The translations under genes and the position numbers were made by a program. A stretch of DNA of 42,324 nucleotides from IMG/VR virus record IMGVR_UViG_3300018481_000035, positions 1 through 42,324 of that record; one strand, 5' to 3'. This stretch comes from a virus. Shown here one piece after another: positions 15,772 through 23,716 of the stretch; the stretch's first letter is position 1; each line of letters begins with the position of its first letter. A model generated the notes under the pieces. That model ran no database searches. It saw nothing but the letters and a program-made list of their open reading frames with translations, and was not told the origin of the DNA.

Positions 15772-16073
15772 GGCGCGGTTTCCTTCAGCGCATTCTGGAA
15801 TTCTTCCTGCGTCATCGGCGGTAGCCCTTCCAGTGTGCGCAAACGATTTTCATGCGCGAACATCAGCGATGTGCCGGGTGGCGGCTTCAGTGGTGCCATC
15901 ACTGGTCCCGGCAGTCGCGTCGGTTCGCTGAACACGCCGTTGACGTAAAGCCAGCCGATCTGCGCCTCGTCATTCTGCACCCACGTATTGAAGTTGGGCC
16001 AGTCCGGCGTCATTGGCGTGTTGAACGTCGCACGATTGACGACCACACCGTTTTCGATCTGGCAGTAGATCAT
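15768..16073 (-). CDS. tail-fibre-assembly-like protein, 101 aa
   Basis: Short protein starting MIYCQIENGVVVNRATF, with W and G positions (WVQNDEAQIGWLYVNGVF) as in small tail-fibre assembly proteins. It ends with ENRLRTLEGLPPMTQEEFQ. It sits between two fibre genes, coupled to both by ATGA overlaps. It may chaperone one of them or cap a fibre; the family link is by look only. The longer open frame upstream is a shadow of the neighbouring gene. Confidence 0.65.
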   Translation of the reverse strand: MIYCQIENGVVVNRATFNTPMTPDWPNFNTWVQNDEAQIGWLYVNGVFSEPTRLPGPVMAPLKPPPGTSLMFAHENRLRTLEGLPPMTQEEFQNALKETAP

Positions 16074-17074
16074 GGGGCGCAAAACTCCGTAATCATCACA
16101 AGTCCACCGGCACCGTGGCCGCCTTGAAGGTTGGCGGCATAGTGATACGTCGAAGCGCCGCTGCCGCCGCCGCCCCATCCGATAGAACTGTTGCCGTGGT
16201 ATCCCTGACCACCGTTGGTTTGCGGGGCCACAGCACCGCTACCACCAAGCGGACCCGGCGCACCGGACCCACTCCAAGAGGTAATCGCGTTTGTTGTCAC
16301 ACTAGGGTTGGAATAGCCCGCCTCACCCGGCTGCCCGGCGTAGGTCAGATCGCCTATTGCGCCGGTCACACCGGCTCCCGGCCCAGCCGACGCAAAATGC
16401 GGCGAGCCGCCACCACCATTGGCTTTGCAAAGAGTGCCGACGCTCGTAGCCCCGCCGGTGCCGCCGTAGTACCCGGCAGCGCCGAGGCCGGCAGCGCCTA
16501 TGGTGACAGGCTGCGATGCGCCGATCTCAGCCTTGGTCGCCAGCTTACGCGAGTAACCGCCGCCGCCGCCTCCGCCGCCTTGAACCAGCGCCTCTGCCGC
16601 GCCGATTGATCCTCCACCAGCGCCGCCCGCGCCGATGGCTTCGATCATCGCGAAGAGCATCTTAGGGTCCGGCGTGTACGTGCCGGACGCGGCGATCATC
16701 TTGAAACGGATAATGACGCCGCCCCTGAGATCGGCGTACTGCTTGGTGACGGCGTGCATTGCCGCGGTCGGATCGGCATGCAGCGACAGGAAGCCGGTCA
16801 GCAGGCCGCCCGCGAACGACAGCTTGGTGTCGGCGTATTGCTTCGTCGCGGCTTGCAGTGACGAAGCCGGGTCAGCCGGCAGCACCAGCGGACCAGTCAT
16901 CGTGTCGCCAGCGACGTCTACATAACGAGCGTCACTCTCGATCTTGTTGTAGGAGTCGGCCCCGCTGTCCACCGACAGCGGCTTTACGGTCCAACCTTGG
17001 CCGTTCCAGACGTAGGTGAAGCCAACAGCATCGAACTCTTGGCCGATGACCGGAGCGGCGGGAAAGTCGATCAA
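16070..17074 (-). CDS. glycine-rich tail fibre / adhesin-like protein
   Basis: 334 residues. Residues 1-64 repeat the cassette and neck of 14272-15771. Two further neck-like segments follow with A-A-T-K-Q-Y-A-D and A-V-T-K-Q-Y-A-D. After IIRFKMIAASGTYTP (about 128) the C-terminal 190 residues are extremely Gly-rich with runs of four to eight glycines, as in phage Gly_rich_2 / polyglycine adhesin tips. Such tips carry receptor loops between glycine sheets. The start overlaps the upstream stop (ATGA). Confidence 0.85.
   Translation of the reverse strand: MIDFPAAPVIGQEFDAVGFTYVWNGQGWTVKPLSVDSGADSYNKIESDARYVDVAGDTMTGPLVLPADPASSLQAATKQYADTKLSFAGGLLTGFLSLHADPTAAMHAVTKQYADLRGGVIIRFKMIAASGTYTPDPKMLFAMIEAIGAGGAGGGSIGAAEALVQGGGGGGGGYSRKLATKAEIGASQPVTIGAAGLGAAGYYGGTGGATSVGTLCKANGGGGSPHFASAGPGAGVTGAIGDLTYAGQPGEAGYSNPSVTTNAITSWSGSGAPGPLGGSGAVAPQTNGGQGYHGNSSIGWGGGGSGASTYHYAANLQGGHGAGGLVMITEFCAP
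16883..17074 (-). repeat. fibre N-terminal cassette, copy 2
   Basis: Second copy of the cassette at 15580-15771, encoding residues 1-64 of the glycine-rich fibre. Same direction, 1.3 kb apart, with the small assembly-like gene and the first fibre's upstream edge between them. Confidence 0.75.
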
Positions 17075-18777
17075 GGCGCACCCTCCAGCGCAGCGACACG
17101 CGCCAGCAACGCATCATTTTGCGCTGACAATTCCTTGACGGCGTTGATCAGCGCATAGGTCAGCGCGTTGGTATCCATCATGCGCAGGTCGGTGACATTA
17201 GTGCCGTCAATGGTGGCAGCGCGCGTGGTCACCATTTCCGGCATAGGTATCTCGGCGGCTTGCGCGACCAGACCGATGTACTCGCTACCCGCCAGCGCCG
17301 CCTGATAGTGCTGGCTGTCCGGGTTCGGCGTACCAATCTGGTGCGGCGTTTCCCGCGTTTTCGAGGGCTGCACCGTGACCTCGTTGGCCTTGTAGACGTA
17401 CTTCACCGGCGACAGCTGCTTGATCGCTTCCAGCCCCCGCGTGTAGTCGCCGGTCACGGTCTTGATGCGCGCGTCCGACTCCACACCCCACGGTCCGCCG
17501 CCGGGCTTGTACGCAGCACCGGCCCAGTGCATGTCCCATAAGCCAGCAACCAGAACCATGATGGACGAAGCACCGTGCAGCCAGCGCATCGTGCCGGTGT
17601 GACCGTCGACCGACCACGACGAGCCGCCAGTGAAACGGATCGACGTCATTGCATCCGAATCGAACGTATTCCAAAGACCGAAATCTTCACGAACACGAAG
17701 GCCGCGCGGCGCACGGGGGATGGCGTCTTGCGCGCTGAGCCACAGCGCAGGGATGTGCACACCGGCGTTACCGACACGGAACCACATGTGGCCGCCGGTA
17801 TCCGTGCCGATGCCTGCCCAGTTGTTGCCGCTGCCGTAGAGCAGGATGTTGGCGTCTGTGGTGTAAACACCGCCGGATGCCGGGTTGCCGTCGGCATTGC
17901 CGAAATTGTTGCCGTTCTTGAACGTAGTGAACGTGCCACCGATCACGACATTGCCAGAAGCCGTGACGCTGCGGATGTTGCCGAAATCGCCAGACGGGTT
18001 CAGCGAACCGATTGTTTTCTGATTAGCGCCGCCGATCTTCCCGGTGTCGGTGACGATCCAGAAAAAGCCGCTGCCACCAGCTTTGATAAAGCTGTTGAAT
18101 TGACGACTGGTGCACTCAAGCGTGCCGGACCCGTTGGCGTCGAACGTCGTGTTGACGCTGTCCACGCCGTTGCTGACCGTGAACGGAATTTTGGTGTTCA
18201 GCCCGGCGGTGAAGTTGCCCGACCTAGTCTGCGAGTTGAGATAGAACGTCGGTGCAAGCCCGCCGGCGGTGCCAACACGGAACCACATGCTCCCAGCGGT
18301 GTCCGCACCAATACCCGCCCAGTTATCCGCGCCAGCATCGTAGAGACGGATGTTGGCGTCTGCCTGCGCCACTGGCAGAACGGCTGAAGGCCCAGAAGCG
18401 TTGCCGAACATCGATCCGTTCGGCGTCACAATGAGCGGTCCGCTCATCGTATCGCCGGTGAGATTTACGTAGAGATTGTCGGCCGTGGCTTGATCGAGAC
18501 CGCCGGTGCCTTCGCCGGTGCTGCTCGAATATCCGTTGACCTGCACCCACTGCGAGGTATTGCCGTCGTTGTACCAGATCCAGAGGATTCCAATGTCGGA
18601 TTCAAACCAGAGATCGCCCTGCGAAGGACCGACTGGCGGATCATCGGAAATAGTGTGCAAGCCGTGTGTGACACTCGACTGTACGGCCCAGCCCTGTCCA
18701 TTCCAGACGTAGGTGATACCGCTCGCAGTGTAGGTGTCGTCGACAGCTGGCGCGGTCGGAAAATCAAATACAGCCAT
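17071..18777 (-). CDS. tail fibre with S74 intramolecular chaperone (2)
   Basis: 568 residues. Residues 4-32 form the FP-x-AP / YVWNGQGW cassette. About 54-80 is a GDLWFESDIGILWIWYNDG module, about 93-118 a LDQATADNLYVNLTGD neck. The body has an internal repeat: residues 139-180 and 308-347 share NWAGIG-x-DT-x-G-x-MWFRVG. The chaperone starts at about 434 (SDARIK), with YIGLVAQAAEIPMPEMV and a C-terminal coiled coil. It is expected to self-cleave and yield a trimeric fibre. One base separates it from the upstream gene. Confidence 0.9.
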   Translation of the reverse strand: MAVFDFPTAPAVDDTYTASGITYVWNGQGWAVQSSVTHGLHTISDDPPVGPSQGDLWFESDIGILWIWYNDGNTSQWVQVNGYSSSTGEGTGGLDQATADNLYVNLTGDTMSGPLIVTPNGSMFGNASGPSAVLPVAQADANIRLYDAGADNWAGIGADTAGSMWFRVGTAGGLAPTFYLNSQTRSGNFTAGLNTKIPFTVSNGVDSVNTTFDANGSGTLECTSRQFNSFIKAGGSGFFWIVTDTGKIGGANQKTIGSLNPSGDFGNIRSVTASGNVVIGGTFTTFKNGNNFGNADGNPASGGVYTTDANILLYGSGNNWAGIGTDTGGHMWFRVGNAGVHIPALWLSAQDAIPRAPRGLRVREDFGLWNTFDSDAMTSIRFTGGSSWSVDGHTGTMRWLHGASSIMVLVAGLWDMHWAGAAYKPGGGPWGVESDARIKTVTGDYTRGLEAIKQLSPVKYVYKANEVTVQPSKTRETPHQIGTPNPDSQHYQAALAGSEYIGLVAQAAEIPMPEMVTTRAATIDGTNVTDLRMMDTNALTYALINAVKELSAQNDALLARVAALEGAP

Positions 18778-18778
18778 G

Positions 18779-20128
18779 TCAGCTGCTCCCCGACTCTATC
18801 GGCATTCCGATGTATGTTTTCATTTTGTTGATCTCGGCGTGCAATTCCTTGACGGCGTTGATCAATGCGTAAGTCAGCGCATTGCTGTCGAGCACGCGCA
18901 AGTCAGTGACCGCTTGGTTGTTGATGAAGCCCGGCCGCTTCTTCACCAGTTCAGGCATGGCGGCTTCAACTTCCTGCGCGATGAGGCCGACGAATTCCCT
19001 GCTGTTTTTAGCAGCCAGATGGTTCACCGAACTTGGGTACGGCACCGTGACTGTGCCGTCGCGAACAACCGGATCGTATGGCTTGTCGAACGTGTCATTG
19101 CCCTTGAGCGTGTAGCGCACCGGGTTGAGCGTCAGGATTTGCGCAAGCCCGTGGTCGTAAACGCCAGTGACATTCTTGATGCGTTCGTCGGACGGTGCGA
19201 CCCAAGGCCCGCCGCCGGGCTTGTAAGCCTCGCCAGTCGCTTCAATGTTGTGGTCGGTCTGGATTTTGAGCGCCAGCGCCGTGCCAACGGAACCGTTGAC
19301 AAAAAGTATCGAGCCGCCTGAATCGGTGGTGATGGCGGCGTGGTTCGTGCCGTTCATGAAGTAGAGGAAGATCTGCGACTGCAAATCTACGATGATGGAA
19401 CCAGCGTTCGCCGGAGAATGAATGGTCAACGGGCCGGTCATCGTATCCCCGGCCTTGTTTACTTTCAGATCGGAGTACTGCTTGGTAGCGACCCCCAGCG
19501 GCAGTGTCGGATCATGCGACACTGTCACATCGCCGTTCGCGCGACTAATAGTAAGCGGTGCATCGACCACGGCACCCATGTCGTTGTGCCGCACGATGGT
19601 GAAATCTGACCCGGCACCAGTGTTGCCGACGACGACATCCCAGTGCGCAATGCCGCTCTGCATTCCGGTGAGCTTCGCCGAACTGTTCAGCGGCTTGTTC
19701 AGGATAAGATTCGGTTCCAGCTTGCTGATCGCAAGATTGCCGCTCATCTGATCGCCGACGAGATTGACGTAGAGCAAATCGGCGCTGGGCTGGTCGAGAC
19801 CGCCGCCGCCGCCGCCACCGCTGCTGCCTCCGCTGCTGCCTGCGGCCTGCACCCACTGCGCAGACGTGGCATCGACGTAGTACATCCAGAGTGTGCCGCT
19901 ATCGGTTTCCCACCAAAGCAAACCTTGCGTCGGAAACAGCGGTGCCTGCTCAGAGACCAACGCCGTGTGCGTGATCTGCTTCATGCCCATCGGGTCGAGC
20001 GCCGTCGGCACACCGACCCACATGCGGAACGGGCTAGCCATCTCCACAGACAGTTCACCCGGCTCAAGCGAAGCCGGTGGCAGGTTCGGCTGTGCCGTTC
20101 GCTTGATCTTAACTTTTGGGTCGGCCAT
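18779..20128 (-). CDS. tail fibre with S74 intramolecular chaperone (3)
   Basis: 449 residues with a different N-terminus (VKIKRTAQPNLPPASLEPGELSVEM), a widespread phage fibre head. Then come GLLWWETDSGTLWMYYVDA (about 69-87), a Ser/Gly hinge at 98-110 and LDQPSADLLYVNLVGDQMSG. The chaperone begins at about residue 313 (SDERIK), with GLAQILTLNPVRYTLKG, FVGLIAQEVEAAMPELV and a terminal helix. The distinct head suggests it docks on the baseplate, while others may dock on it. Confidence 0.9.
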   Translation of the reverse strand: MADPKVKIKRTAQPNLPPASLEPGELSVEMASPFRMWVGVPTALDPMGMKQITHTALVSEQAPLFPTQGLLWWETDSGTLWMYYVDATSAQWVQAAGSSGGSSGGGGGGGLDQPSADLLYVNLVGDQMSGNLAISKLEPNLILNKPLNSSAKLTGMQSGIAHWDVVVGNTGAGSDFTIVRHNDMGAVVDAPLTISRANGDVTVSHDPTLPLGVATKQYSDLKVNKAGDTMTGPLTIHSPANAGSIIVDLQSQIFLYFMNGTNHAAITTDSGGSILFVNGSVGTALALKIQTDHNIEATGEAYKPGGGPWVAPSDERIKNVTGVYDHGLAQILTLNPVRYTLKGNDTFDKPYDPVVRDGTVTVPYPSSVNHLAAKNSREFVGLIAQEVEAAMPELVKKRPGFINNQAVTDLRVLDSNALTYALINAVKELHAEINKMKTYIGMPIESGSS

Positions 20129-20141
20129 GTATCCGGTCCTC

Positions 20142-20408
20142 TTAAGGCGTCAGCCCGGCGATCTGCGCGTCGACATACTCTTTGGTGGCGGCATGCTGCG
20201 GATCGAGTGGATCGCCGGACAGCGTCAAATATCCCGTCATGACATCACCAGCTTTCAGCACGTAGTCGTCGAGCACACTGCCGCCGACACCGGGCGATGC
20301 GCCGCCACCCATCATCCATGCGTAGCCGTTCCACACATACACCGTCGTTCCGTCGCTGGAGGTGAAGACGGTGTCCGGTGCCGGGTTGGAAGGAAAATCG
20401 AAAGCCAT
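20142..20408 (-). CDS. head-only short fibre protein, 88 aa
   Basis: Contains just the cassette (FDFPSNPAPDTVF, then VYVWNGYAW) and a neck (DDYVLKAGDVMTGYLTLSG, AATKEYVDAQIAGL), and ends there without shaft or tip. Either a remnant of a lost fibre or a dedicated adaptor. The reading frame is intact and spacing to its neighbours is tight (1 and 13 bases), which argues for a functional gene. The longer open frame upstream is rejected because ATG 20408 directly follows the previous stop. Confidence 0.75.
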   Translation of the reverse strand: MAFDFPSNPAPDTVFTSSDGTTVYVWNGYAWMMGGGASPGVGGSVLDDYVLKAGDVMTGYLTLSGDPLDPQHAATKEYVDAQIAGLTP

Positions 20409-20409
20409 G

Positions 20410-20940
20410 TCAGTACACTCCGCAATCGATGACGCCCACCTTGAATGGGTTGCCGGGAAGCCCAGCGCCGACGATGGAGACGTTGTCCACCACCGTCTTG
20501 CTGGTGATTTGAACCCACTGCACGGTGTTGCCGTCGTTGTAATGCAGGAACAGGAATCCAGTATCCGATTCCCACCAAAGTTGGTTGTCCGCTGGCGTAG
20601 CCGGCGGCTCGTCACCGACCAGCACGCCAGCGATGTGAATCTCCATCCACGCCGTGAACGATGCGCACAGGTTCTTCAACGAATCGCAATTCCACGTCCC
20701 TTCCGGGTCGAGGCATTCGGCGAAGCTCAGCAGTTCCGAGACTATGGCGTTGACCTGCCGCGGCTCGATCCGCGCATCGCAGTCCGACGGCAGTGCCGCG
20801 GCATCGCACGGTGTGATGATGAACGGCGGCAGCGGCGAGTAGGCGTTCTGGACGTTCGGCGGGTCAAGCGGCGTGCCGGTGGCATCGCGGTAGATGACGC
20901 CGCCTGCGGAGACCAGATCGGGAAAAATGGTGTTTGCCAT
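20410..20940 (-). CDS. proximal fibre / baseplate-associated protein, 176 aa
   Basis: The N-terminal part (IFPDLVSAGGVIYRDATGTPL) is unlike the fibre cassettes. The middle is helical (IEPRQVNAIVSELLSFAECL). The C-terminal part has the module N-Q-L-W-W-E-S-D-T-G-F-L-F-L-H-Y-N-D-G shared with the downstream fibres, and five cysteines are present. Position right after the gp48-like gene suggests a connector between baseplate and fibres. ATG 20940 overlaps the upstream stop (TGATG). Confidence 0.7.
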   Translation of the reverse strand: MANTIFPDLVSAGGVIYRDATGTPLDPPNVQNAYSPLPPFIITPCDAAALPSDCDARIEPRQVNAIVSELLSFAECLDPEGTWNCDSLKNLCASFTAWMEIHIAGVLVGDEPPATPADNQLWWESDTGFLFLHYNDGNTVQWVQITSKTVVDNVSIVGAGLPGNPFKVGVIDCGVY

Positions 20941-21893
20941 CAGCAGCACCGCACGATGTTAGAGGGACAGGCCGGTAGCATCATCGACCTCACAATACAT
21001 TCAGCAGCGAGCACGCCCGGCCACACACGGTCAGGCAGGCCAGCAGGTCGATCACAGCCGCGGTCCCAATACGCGGGAATTTTTGGAAGCGGCATCTGCG
21101 TCTCGCAGATGTCGCCGGAGCCGCAGCCCTCGATCCAGTCCTGCTTGTTGCAGATTTCGAATTGCGGATTGTCCGTGCACAACAACGCGCACGGATTGTC
21201 CGAAGTGTAGACGTAGATCGGCTTGAGTTCGGCACCGAGAGATTCGATCACCCAGTTCAAGCCGCACAGTGTCTTGATCACGCCCATGTTGGCGCGATTG
21301 AGCGCAATGGCAATGCCGCGTTTTATCGCGCACTCCAGTTCGGGCGGATAGTTCGGCGGGCAGAACACCGGCCCGCAATCCGACCAGACTTCCAGCGGCG
21401 TCAGTTCGCCAAGCAGAACGGAACGGCAGTGCTGGTTGTAGCAATCCTCCCATCGCAATCGCGACAGGTGGTTATCCAGCGTCGTTACCGACGTCCACGG
21501 ATTGCTCTCGCGCAGCGCCGGCCATAGCGCACCGTGCACCACCTTGCGTAGCTTCAGCACCGTGTAGATCGCATGCAGCACCAGCGACGGGCAGCGCGGG
21601 TCTTGCAGCAGCGGGCACAACTCCGGGTGCTCCGGGTTGCTTTCGAAGTAGCTGATCGCCTCCGCTTTCCAGTAGTCCCAGAGCGGTCCTGAAGGCAGCA
21701 AGTTCATAAACGCCACGAAGGTGCAGCAGAGATCGTTGCCGCACAATGGTGGCGGACAGCACCCGGTTTCTTCTAACTCCGTGCATGGCTGGCACCCATC
21801 GGCGGTAAGACACTCACCCGGCGCTGGTTGTGGCACCGGCGCAATCGGATGCATAGGTGCATCGATCAGGCAATTGTCGGAATAATCTAGCAT
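20940..21893 (-). CDS. Mu gp48-like (DUF2313-type) baseplate protein, Cys-rich
   Basis: 317 residues, placed after baseplate J like Mu gp48. The likely core includes FVAFMNLLPSGPLWD (about 58-72), the usual GP-x-W near the start of this family, and LCGLNWVIESLGAELKP. It is longer than typical members and holds 27 cysteines, clustered in residues 28-58 (CQPC, CCPPPLC, CC) and in the C-terminal third. Disulfide or metal binding is possible. It overlaps baseplate J by 7 bases. Confidence 0.75.
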   Translation of the reverse strand: MLDYSDNCLIDAPMHPIAPVPQPAPGECLTADGCQPCTELEETGCCPPPLCGNDLCCTFVAFMNLLPSGPLWDYWKAEAISYFESNPEHPELCPLLQDPRCPSLVLHAIYTVLKLRKVVHGALWPALRESNPWTSVTTLDNHLSRLRWEDCYNQHCRSVLLGELTPLEVWSDCGPVFCPPNYPPELECAIKRGIAIALNRANMGVIKTLCGLNWVIESLGAELKPIYVYTSDNPCALLCTDNPQFEICNKQDWIEGCGSGDICETQMPLPKIPAYWDRGCDRPAGLPDRVWPGVLAAECIVRSMMLPACPSNIVRCC

Positions 21894-23107
21894 TGCTGGA
21901 ACACCGACTCAGGTCCGGTGAAGAAGATGCTTTCAAGACACGGCAGCACATCGCACTCCGGCTCAAGCGCACAGTCTGTCATGTAGACCAGCGTGCGCGG
22001 GTACGGCGGCGATGCCGTCTCGTAGCCGATGACTTCGAACCGAACCGATGCGTTGACATTGGCCCCGACAACATTGGCGACGATTAACTCCAGTTGCTTG
22101 GTCGTCAGTGGCATCGATGGGCAGATCGTCTTGAACAATTCACGAATGTAGGTCTCGATCATCTGCTTCTGCGCCGTGCTCGGACAGCCTGCAATGTCGA
22201 CGTAGACGTTGATCGGCAACGGGATCGGCCGGACCACGCCGCCGCACACACCGATCTCGACTTGCCCCTCGCCGTAACCTTGGTGCGTGCCGAACATCCA
22301 CTCGGTCAAATCATCAACAATGTTCTGCGGTGGGATTCCGCACGGGAAGCTGTCATCGAACAGCACGTAGAAATACATGCCCGTGCCGCAGTTCTTGCAG
22401 CCACAGTCGCCGCAGTCCGGGTCGCAGCGGCAGCACGAACCTTCACGAACGCAGACCCGTGTGGCGCACGGGAATTCCAGAAACTTCTGCTTGATCCACG
22501 CCATCGTGGCGCGCGGCTGGTACGCCAGCCGTTCAAGGTATCGCTTGCGAAACTCTTCACAGGTCTCTTCCGCCGAACCGCCGCAGAACGCGCCGCCGCA
22601 GATCGTCACTTCGGCGTCGATGCCCGGTGCCGGCGTAACCAGCGTACCTTCGGTCACCGCGCCGTCAGAGTTCATCTCCGGTCCCGGTGCCAGCGCGCGG
22701 ATGCGCACGATGATCGAACCCGAGTCCGGCATCTCCAACGGTATGGTGCCAACCGACACGAAGGTGCCCGAGTCTGTCTGTATTTCAAACGTCGCCGGAA
22801 TCGGCGACCCCGGCACGCCGGTTAGTTTGGCGTAGCCTTCAGCATGTGACGCCGGATGGGGAAACACGCCATTGCGCGCCGCCATCTTGTACAGGTTCTC
22901 GCAGCACGCCGTCTCCGGGTTGGTCTCGCGCCACATCTGGTCGGCGATAGCGTAGAACTGTTCGGCCGCGGCGTAGTCGTTTGTGACGACGTACCACTCG
23001 TTCGATTCTGGATAGATCTTGCCCCCGCCCAACACCGTGGACGAGAACATGTTCTTCAGGTGATCGAACAGTTCCTGCGGATCTGGTCGTGGAATTGTGC
23101 ATGACAT
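21887..23107 (-). CDS. baseplate J-like protein, Cys-rich
   Basis: Baseplate wedge protein of the Mu gp47 / P2 gpJ family, 406 residues. The N-terminal helical part is followed by the GVPGSPIPATFEIQTDSG region (about 98-115), GTLVTPAPGIDAEV and the ETCEEFRKRYLERL-x-YQPRA segment, which are the J hallmarks. A unique insertion follows CATRVC (about residues 215-240), with ten closely spaced cysteines. In total there are 23 cysteines. It follows the gp46-like gene with a 6-base gap. Confidence 0.88.
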   Translation of the reverse strand: MSCTIPRPDPQELFDHLKNMFSSTVLGGGKIYPESNEWYVVTNDYAAAEQFYAIADQMWRETNPETACCENLYKMAARNGVFPHPASHAEGYAKLTGVPGSPIPATFEIQTDSGTFVSVGTIPLEMPDSGSIIVRIRALAPGPEMNSDGAVTEGTLVTPAPGIDAEVTICGGAFCGGSAEETCEEFRKRYLERLAYQPRATMAWIKQKFLEFPCATRVCVREGSCCRCDPDCGDCGCKNCGTGMYFYVLFDDSFPCGIPPQNIVDDLTEWMFGTHQGYGEGQVEIGVCGGVVRPIPLPINVYVDIAGCPSTAQKQMIETYIRELFKTICPSMPLTTKQLELIVANVVGANVNASVRFEVIGYETASPPYPRTLVYMTDCALEPECDVLPCLESIFFTGPESVFQQC

Positions 23108-23113
23108 GGTGCG

Positions 23114-23716
23114 TCAGTGCCAGACCCAAGTCTCGGAGACGAAGCTGCCTGACAGATTGATGCGACTTTGCCCGGTAGCCGTAGTCACAACGACAACAAC
23201 GGCTACGTTACTGGACCCACGATATGTCGCTTCAACGTCGACAGTTTCGGCAATGCCGAGAGCTATCAGTTTCCCCATGTCCGCACGAACAGCGTTAGCG
23301 ATAGCCTTCACTGCATCGGCGGTGCGAACGTATGATTTCTCTGCCGCGTTCCACATCGTCGAGCCGATGTACAGGCCGTCGTCACGATACGACTCCGACC
23401 AATGGCCATACGTTGCAGCTGGCGTTGGGCACCGCATGTCGGTGCGCGCCCGCGTGTTCAGGATGTTGAGGATGTAGCCTTGCAGCCACCCCTCTGTCTT
23501 GATTGTGCGGTACTCGCCTTCGTGGTGGTCAGGCGGGTTTATCGGGTGTGACGGATACGGGTCCGGGTTCTCGATGTCTTCGTATTCAAGCCCCGGAATG
23601 GCGCAGTCGACACCACACAGCGTGTAGGTGCCGCACGCCTCCGCCCGAGTCGTCCAGAACATCCGGCGATGGCCGGTGCTCGGCTCAAGACAAGGGTCGA
23701 TCTTCTCAAAGTGCAT
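23114..23716 (-). CDS. gp46-like baseplate wedge protein
   Basis: 200 residues; Mu gp46 / P2 gpW-type baseplate protein. Typical features are GWLQGYILNILNTRARTD-like and SESYRDDGLYIGSTMW segments, the AAEKSYVRTADAVKAIANAVRADM helix and the C-terminal beta part with V-E-A-T-Y-R-G-S-S-N-V-A-V. The N-terminal 60 residues are longer than usual and include a Cys patch. ATG 23716 overlaps the gp45-like gene by 11 bases. Confidence 0.82.
   Translation of the reverse strand: MHFEKIDPCLEPSTGHRRMFWTTRAEACGTYTLCGVDCAIPGLEYEDIENPDPYPSHPINPPDHHEGEYRTIKTEGWLQGYILNILNTRARTDMRCPTPAATYGHWSESYRDDGLYIGSTMWNAAEKSYVRTADAVKAIANAVRADMGKLIALGIAETVDVEATYRGSSNVAVVVVVTTATGQSRINLSGSFVSETWVWH

Noticed and set aside
7284-20940. 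Diversity-generating retroelement for the fibre tips
   Set aside because: No reverse-transcriptase-like frame and no template/variable repeat pair with adenine-biased differences were seen in the window.
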